DNA of 64,000 bases, from positions 62,001-126,000 of the forward strand of contig CAZPHQ010000002.1 of NCBI GenBank assembly GCA_964586675.1, written 5' to 3'. This DNA comes from JADLGH01 sp964586675. Lineage in GTDB: Bacteria > Desulfobacterota_D > UBA1144 > Nemesobacterales > UBA2774. How positions within the stretch are numbered: the stretch's first letter is position 1; every line of letters begins with the position of its first letter. Under the pieces are notes generated by a model, which made no database searches, was not told where the DNA came from, and was given only the letters and a program-made list of their open reading frames with translations. This document shows, in pieces, positions 60,178 through 64,000 of the stretch. The position numbers were made by a program, and so were the translations under genes.

Positions 60178-62697
60178 TCAGTAATGCTCCGAGAAAAACT
60201 GCCTCAGGCTGGATATTATGTCCTTCGATCCCGCGGTTATGCGCCCGCTCGGGGGAAGTGAATCCAGGAAATACTTCCCGTAGAACTTGCTTATAATCCT
60301 TCTATCGAGAACGAGGACAGCCCCCCTGTCCGTTTTCGTTCTTATGAGCCTGCCGAACCCCTGTTTGAATTTTAGGACCGCGACCGGGACGCTGTATTCG
60401 GTGAACGAGTTTATGCCCTGCTGCTCCATGTGCTCGACGCGGGCTTCGATGATGGGCTCTGTCGGGACCCTGAACGGGAGCCGCGTGATTATGACGAGGC
60501 TGAGGGCGTTTCCGGGGACATCCACCCCTTCCCAGAAGCTGTCCGTGGCGAAGAGGACGGACCGTGCCTCCCGCCTGAATTTTTCGAGCAGACGGCCGCG
60601 CGGGAGAGCGCCCTGTTTTAATGTCGGGATACCGGAGAGCTCGAGGTCCTGAAATATCTTTTTATAGACGTTGTCGAGGAGGCTGTAGGACGTGAACAGT
60701 ATGAGTGCGTTTCCGCCGGCCGCCTTCACGGCCTCGAGTATCACCGGGCATATAGCTTCGGGGTACTCCCTCGTCCCGGGCTCGGGGAGGTCGTGCGGTA
60801 CGGCGAGCATGAGCTGCTCACGGTAATTAAAGGGCGACGGGAGTATGGCTTCCGAGACCCTCTCGTCGTCTTCGAGCCCGAGGCCGGACTTCACGAAGTG
60901 AAAGCTCCTTTTGACGGCCATGGTGGCGGACGTCATGACTACTGTCCCGCACTTGGAGTAAAGGCGCTCTTTCAACGGCTGGGAGATGTCGAGCGGGGAA
61001 AGGCCGAGACCCGAGACTATCGTTCCCCTGCCCTCCCTGCCCTCGGCCCACCTTACGTTGCCGTCGTCTTCCGGGGAGAGGAATGTTTCGACGACGTCGG
61101 CGTAGTAGTCGAGCTTGTTCCCTACGCCGCGGAATTCGACAAGGAGCTTCGCGACATCGCCGTCGGATTCATAATCCAGAAGAAAGTCGGTGAAATATTT
61201 TATCTCCTCGGCGAGCTCCTTAAGCCTTATCTTGAGGACGGAGAATCGCCTGTCGATCTCTGTCCAGCCCTCCCGCGAAAAGGCGTCGCCGGTTATGCGT
61301 ATGCTGACTTCCTCGGCCGCCGGGTCGCGCTCTTTGGTCAGCGAGAGGGTGAAGAGAAAGAGGGCGTCGAAGGAATCGCGGACGTTCTCCTCGGCGTCGT
61401 CGACGCGGGGCGAGAGGTTCTTCTCTACCCTCTTGAGGGCGTCGCCGATGATGCCCTTACGGATGTTTTCCGTGAGCTTCGAGGCGAGCGAGGAGGCGTA
61501 GAATATGAGCCCCTTAGATTCGCCCGATTTGGTTTTTCTTTTGAGCCGGCGGAGAACTCTTATTATTCCGAACTTGGTCGCCCGCATGCCGAAGTGAGAC
61601 GTAGCAGCGTCTGTTATGTGATGGCCCTCATCGAATATAACTCTCCTGTAGGGCGGGAGTATGCCGGCGTCGCTCTTCTCGGACGCGCTCTTTATGGCGA
61701 GATCAGAGAAGAGGAGATGATGGTTTACGACGAGAAGCTGCGAAGACGCTATGTCACGGCGGGACTTATAGAAGAAGCACCTGGAATAATAGGGGCACCT
61801 TACCCTGAGGCAGCTATCGCTCTCGGCGGAGACCTTGTCCCAGACCTCGTCGGGCGGGGTGAAGCTGAGGTCGGAGAGTGAGCCGTCGTCAGTGACGCGC
61901 GCCCATTCGAGTATATTCGTTAGGGCGTCAGTCTCGTCTTCGTCCGCCATCTCGAACAATCCCTCCTGGACCGTCTCGGCGCGGAGGAGGCAGAGGTAGT
62001 TGCCCATGCCTTTGACGAGTGAATAATTGAAAGCCTCGCCGAAGGCCTTGTGAACGAGGGGGATGTCCTTGTCTATGAGCTGCTCCTGGAGGTTGATGGT
62101 GTTCGTCGATATGACCACGCGCTCGCCGTTACGCATCGCCCACACCGCGGACGGGATGAGATAGGAAAGGGTCTTTCCCGTGCCCGTTCCGGCCTCTATT
62201 ATGGACACTTCGTCGTCGTTGAACGCGCGGACGACGGACTCGACCATTCGGAGCTGCTCGTCCCGGAGCTCGTATCTCTCGCCCATGACGTCGGCGACGT
62301 TTCCGCCGGGGAGGAGGGAGCCGGTTATGTCCTCTATGTCGAGGGGCTCCTTCTCCTTTTCGAACCAGGGCTCGACGACGACGTAGACATGTGTCGCCGC
62401 GTTGTTGACGATGTAGAACCCGACGCCGTCGTTGCCGAAGACGGAGGCGAGCTTTATGTCCTGATCGGAAGGGGTGAGGTTGCCGGAGGGGTGGTTGTGT
62501 ATGACGACGTCGCCGGGGCCCGCGGAATCGAGAACCGCCGGGACTGAATATTCGTTTCCCCGGGCTATTATTTTCACGCAGTTGACCGCGCCGCTGTTTT
62601 CTATACGGCCGACGAAAAAGACCTCGTTCCCCGAGGCCTCGTCTATGCCCGATTTTATGGCGTTTCTGGCGTTTTCGGAAATGAGCTCCCTCGGCAC
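60178..62697 (-). CDS. JAB/RadC-like domain fused to DinG-type XPD helicase
   Basis: This 839-residue protein begins with a JAB/MPN domain (about 1-110) carrying the metal motif HNHPSG and S-x-x-D (His67, His69, Asp80). A DinG/XPD helicase follows: Walker A EAGTGTGKT, Fe-S cysteines (NYLC...SC...RCPYYSRC), DEGHH box and a C-terminal helicase motif QGFGRLIRTKTDRG. DinG unwinds DNA, R-loops or G-quadruplexes. The JAB domain may be a peptidase or a structural part. The start is GTG with no ribosome site, but CTGTCA and TAGACT 17 nt apart (62733-62705) suggest a leaderless mRNA. Confidence 0.9.
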   Translation of the reverse strand: MPRELISENARNAIKSGIDEASGNEVFFVGRIENSGAVNCVKIIARGNEYSVPAVLDSAGPGDVVIHNHPSGNLTPSDQDIKLASVFGNDGVGFYIVNNAATHVYVVVEPWFEKEKEPLDIEDITGSLLPGGNVADVMGERYELRDEQLRMVESVVRAFNDDEVSIIEAGTGTGKTLSYLIPSAVWAMRNGERVVISTNTINLQEQLIDKDIPLVHKAFGEAFNYSLVKGMGNYLCLLRAETVQEGLFEMADEDETDALTNILEWARVTDDGSLSDLSFTPPDEVWDKVSAESDSCLRVRCPYYSRCFFYKSRRDIASSQLLVVNHHLLFSDLAIKSASEKSDAGILPPYRRVIFDEGHHITDAATSHFGMRATKFGIIRVLRRLKRKTKSGESKGLIFYASSLASKLTENIRKGIIGDALKRVEKNLSPRVDDAEENVRDSFDALFLFTLSLTKERDPAAEEVSIRITGDAFSREGWTEIDRRFSVLKIRLKELAEEIKYFTDFLLDYESDGDVAKLLVEFRGVGNKLDYYADVVETFLSPEDDGNVRWAEGREGRGTIVSGLGLSPLDISQPLKERLYSKCGTVVMTSATMAVKRSFHFVKSGLGLEDDERVSEAILPSPFNYREQLMLAVPHDLPEPGTREYPEAICPVILEAVKAAGGNALILFTSYSLLDNVYKKIFQDLELSGIPTLKQGALPRGRLLEKFRREARSVLFATDSFWEGVDVPGNALSLVIITRLPFRVPTEPIIEARVEHMEQQGINSFTEYSVPVAVLKFKQGFGRLIRTKTDRGAVLVLDRRIISKFYGKYFLDSLPPSGRITAGSKDIISSLRQFFSEHY

Positions 62698-62755
62698 GGG
62701 GAAAAGTCTACATCATTCGCGGGGCTTTGACAGAAGGGGCCGGAATGGGGCCATA

Positions 62756-62784
62756 TTGCGTAACCTTATCAATTTTGGTAGTTT
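62756..62784 (+). promoter_or_regulatory. Candidate tRNA-Ser promoter
   Basis: TTGCGT (62756-62761) and TAGTTT (62779-62784) are 17 nt apart, about 17 nt before the tRNA. TTGACA at 62727 with CATATT at 19 nt is an alternative. Confidence 0.4.
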
Positions 62785-62801
62785 ATCTGTTCCGTTACCA
62801 C

Positions 62802-62891
62802 GGAGGGGTGGCCGAGTGGACGAAGGCGCTGGTCTCGAAAACCAGTAGAGTCGTAAGGCTCTCGTGGGTTCAAATCCCACCCCCTCCGCCA
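62802..62891 (+). tRNA. tRNA-Ser (CGA)
   Basis: The 90-nt class II cloverleaf has acceptor GGAGGGG/CCCCTCC, a long variable arm, T loop TTCAAAT and anticodon loop CTCGAAA, giving anticodon CGA. Discriminator G and an encoded CCA (62889-62891) follow. Confidence 0.96.
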
Positions 62892-63063
62892 ATCAGAAGT
62901 ATCAGCCCAGACTTTATTTTGCCAGAAGCAGCCTTCTTGTTCCTGTCGCTCACATTCATATTCTGATAGTATGAAAAGAAAGCAAATATTTCATCGGAAT
63001 CGTAATATGTAAAAAGTATTTGCCGCCAAAGGAAAAAGTGAGAAGAATTTATAAAGTGACATT

Positions 63064-63387
63064 ATGCGAAAGAGAATTATACGCATAGCAGTAGTGGTAG
63101 GACTTATATTGCTCGTACCGTTAGTGTTGACGCTACTGAATATACTTAACGGGGGTATTGAAGGAGAGGGCTGGGATTGGGCTCCCGGTGACTTTGCAGC
63201 CGCCGGCGTTCTTTTGTTCGGCACCGGTCTCGCCATCGATTTCGCGGCGAGAAGGCTTACAAACAAAGTACATCGAGTTTTCGCTATCACCGCCATCTTG
63301 TTGCTGCTCCTCATTATTTGGGGAGGAATGATTGATAACACAGGCGAAAGATTACTGGAAAAATTATTCTGCGGCGGCGCTTGCTGA
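63064..63387 (+). CDS. Small membrane protein
   Basis: This 107-residue protein has three hydrophobic segments near residues 7-27, 45-62 and 72-92. The loop motif GWDWAPGDFAAAGVLLFGTGL recurs in a family of small bacterial membrane proteins of unknown function. There is no ribosome site, and TATAAA lies 8 nt before the ATG. The preceding 172-nt gap shows nothing else. Confidence 0.68.
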   Translation: MRKRIIRIAVVVGLILLVPLVLTLLNILNGGIEGEGWDWAPGDFAAAGVLLFGTGLAIDFAARRLTNKVHRVFAITAILLLLLIIWGGMIDNTGERLLEKLFCGGAC

Positions 63388-63475
63388 CACTCTCGAGAAA
63401 GCACCTTCCGGAATCGTCGTTGTTAAATATTTTCCGGCGGAGCAAACTCGGAGAGATTTGCTAAAATAAGATATA

Positions 63476-64000
63476 ATGAGAAAAATTATAGTTCTATCGT
63501 TCATAACACTCGACGGCGTCATGCAGGCGCCCGGCGGACCCGGAGAAGATACCTCCGGAGGTTTCGAATACGGCGGCTGGACCGTTCCCTACTTTGATGA
63601 TTTTTCGGGCCAGGTTATGGACGAGCAAACCGGGCATCCCTTTGACCTCCTTCTCGGCAGGAAAACCTACGACATATTTGCCGGTTACTGGCCGCATCAG
63701 GATGAGAGCACTACTCCCTTTGCCCGGAAGTTCAATAAGGCAAGAAAATATGTGGCGTCTCGCTCGCCGATCGAGCTTGACTGGAATAACTCTCTACTTT
63801 TTCAAGAAGATATAGTGGATGAAATTAAAAAGCTCAAAGCGCAGGACGGCCCCGAACTGCAGGTTTACGGCAGCGGCAACTTCATACAGACGTTATTAAA
63901 AAACGACCTGGTAGATGAGCTATGGCTCAAAATTTTCCCCGTAACGCTCGGCATTGGCAAACGCTTGTTCACCGATGGCGGAATTCCCGCGGCATTCAAA
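63476..64000 (+). CDS. RibD C-terminal/dihydrofolate reductase family protein (3' end outside window)
   Basis: The frame starts at ATG 63476 and is open to the window end (175 codons). It has SFITLDGVMQAPGG, LLLGRKTYDIFAGYWP, LQVYGSGNFIQTLL and LVDELWLKIFPVTLGIGKRLF, the YyaP/YwjB pattern of DHFR-like reductases related to RibD. It probably reduces a small substrate with NADPH, which is unknown. A TAAAAT box lies 8 nt before the ATG and no ribosome site is seen. Confidence 0.85.
   Translation, partial: MRKIIVLSFITLDGVMQAPGGPGEDTSGGFEYGGWTVPYFDDFSGQVMDEQTGHPFDLLLGRKTYDIFAGYWPHQDESTTPFARKFNKARKYVASRSPIELDWNNSLLFQEDIVDEIKKLKAQDGPELQVYGSGNFIQTLLKNDLVDELWLKIFPVTLGIGKRLFTDGGIPAAFK

Overview
The window is a GC-rich, gene-dense piece of a Gram-negative bacterial chromosome with no rRNA. 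The Gram-negative reading rests on lipoproteins, a PBP1C/alpha-2-macroglobulin pair, a Tat-exported respiratory complex and MtgA/MltG cell-wall enzymes. Alternative complex III, F420/FMN-type oxidoreductases, a GldC-like protein and a JAB-DinG helicase fusion point to a respiring member of a deltaproteobacterial-type or candidate-phylum lineage. I cannot place it more exactly without marker trees.

Layout. 0-5.2 kb: mreB/mreC cell-shape genes, the YgfZ Fe-S repair protein, thioredoxin reductase and a patatin lipase. 5.2-8.2 kb: a CoA-binding protein-metY-metX methionine operon. 8.4-17.9 kb: a membrane TPR protein, then pbpC and a very large alpha-2-macroglobulin. 18-23.4 kb: a transporter, an SDR, a short transcription unit encoding a 30-residue membrane peptide, a GNAT, a methyltransferase and a fluoride channel. 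23.4-27.9 kb: an RpiB-like protein, asd, a PH/zinc-ribbon protein, dapA, rnhB and a lipoprotein cyclophilin. 28-31.2 kb: a luciferase-like oxidoreductase, a GldC-like protein, an AT-rich presumably acquired nuclease gene and an enoyl-CoA hydratase. 31.3-38.8 kb: a complete actABCDEF operon plus a 52-residue gene at the actG position. 39-46.5 kb: bioD, a MIP18/SufT-like protein, tpx, cold-shock protein, a copper-export pair (copA and cupredoxin), a site-2 protease and a GmhB-type phosphatase. 46.5-52 kb: unknown small proteins, two adhesin-E-like secreted proteins, an AGCS symporter, and a moxR/VWA pair joined by a slippery A-run. 52-64 kb: mltG, proB, tRNA-Gly, GST, thioesterase, gyrA, an amber-interrupted mtgA, an SDR, two tiny lipoprotein-like genes, the JAB-DinG helicase, tRNA-Ser, and a partial RibD/DHFR-family gene.

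Most of the window is housekeeping. Several themes connect the genes: peptidoglycan and shape (mreBC, pbpC, mltG, mtgA), aspartate-family amino acids (metXY, asd, dapA), respiration (act) and copper handling (copA).

The strongest unusual signal is at 50.7 kb. An A AAA AAG slippery heptamer inside an 11-A run would fuse the MoxR ATPase to its VWA partner by a -1 shift. Other points of interest are several promoters whose -10 lies about 7 nt before a start codon lacking a ribosome site (apparent leaderless mRNAs), the isolated AT-rich nuclease, an RpiB paralogue lacking usual active-site residues, and the mtgA nonsense codon. I saw no CRISPR array, prophage or insertion sequence.
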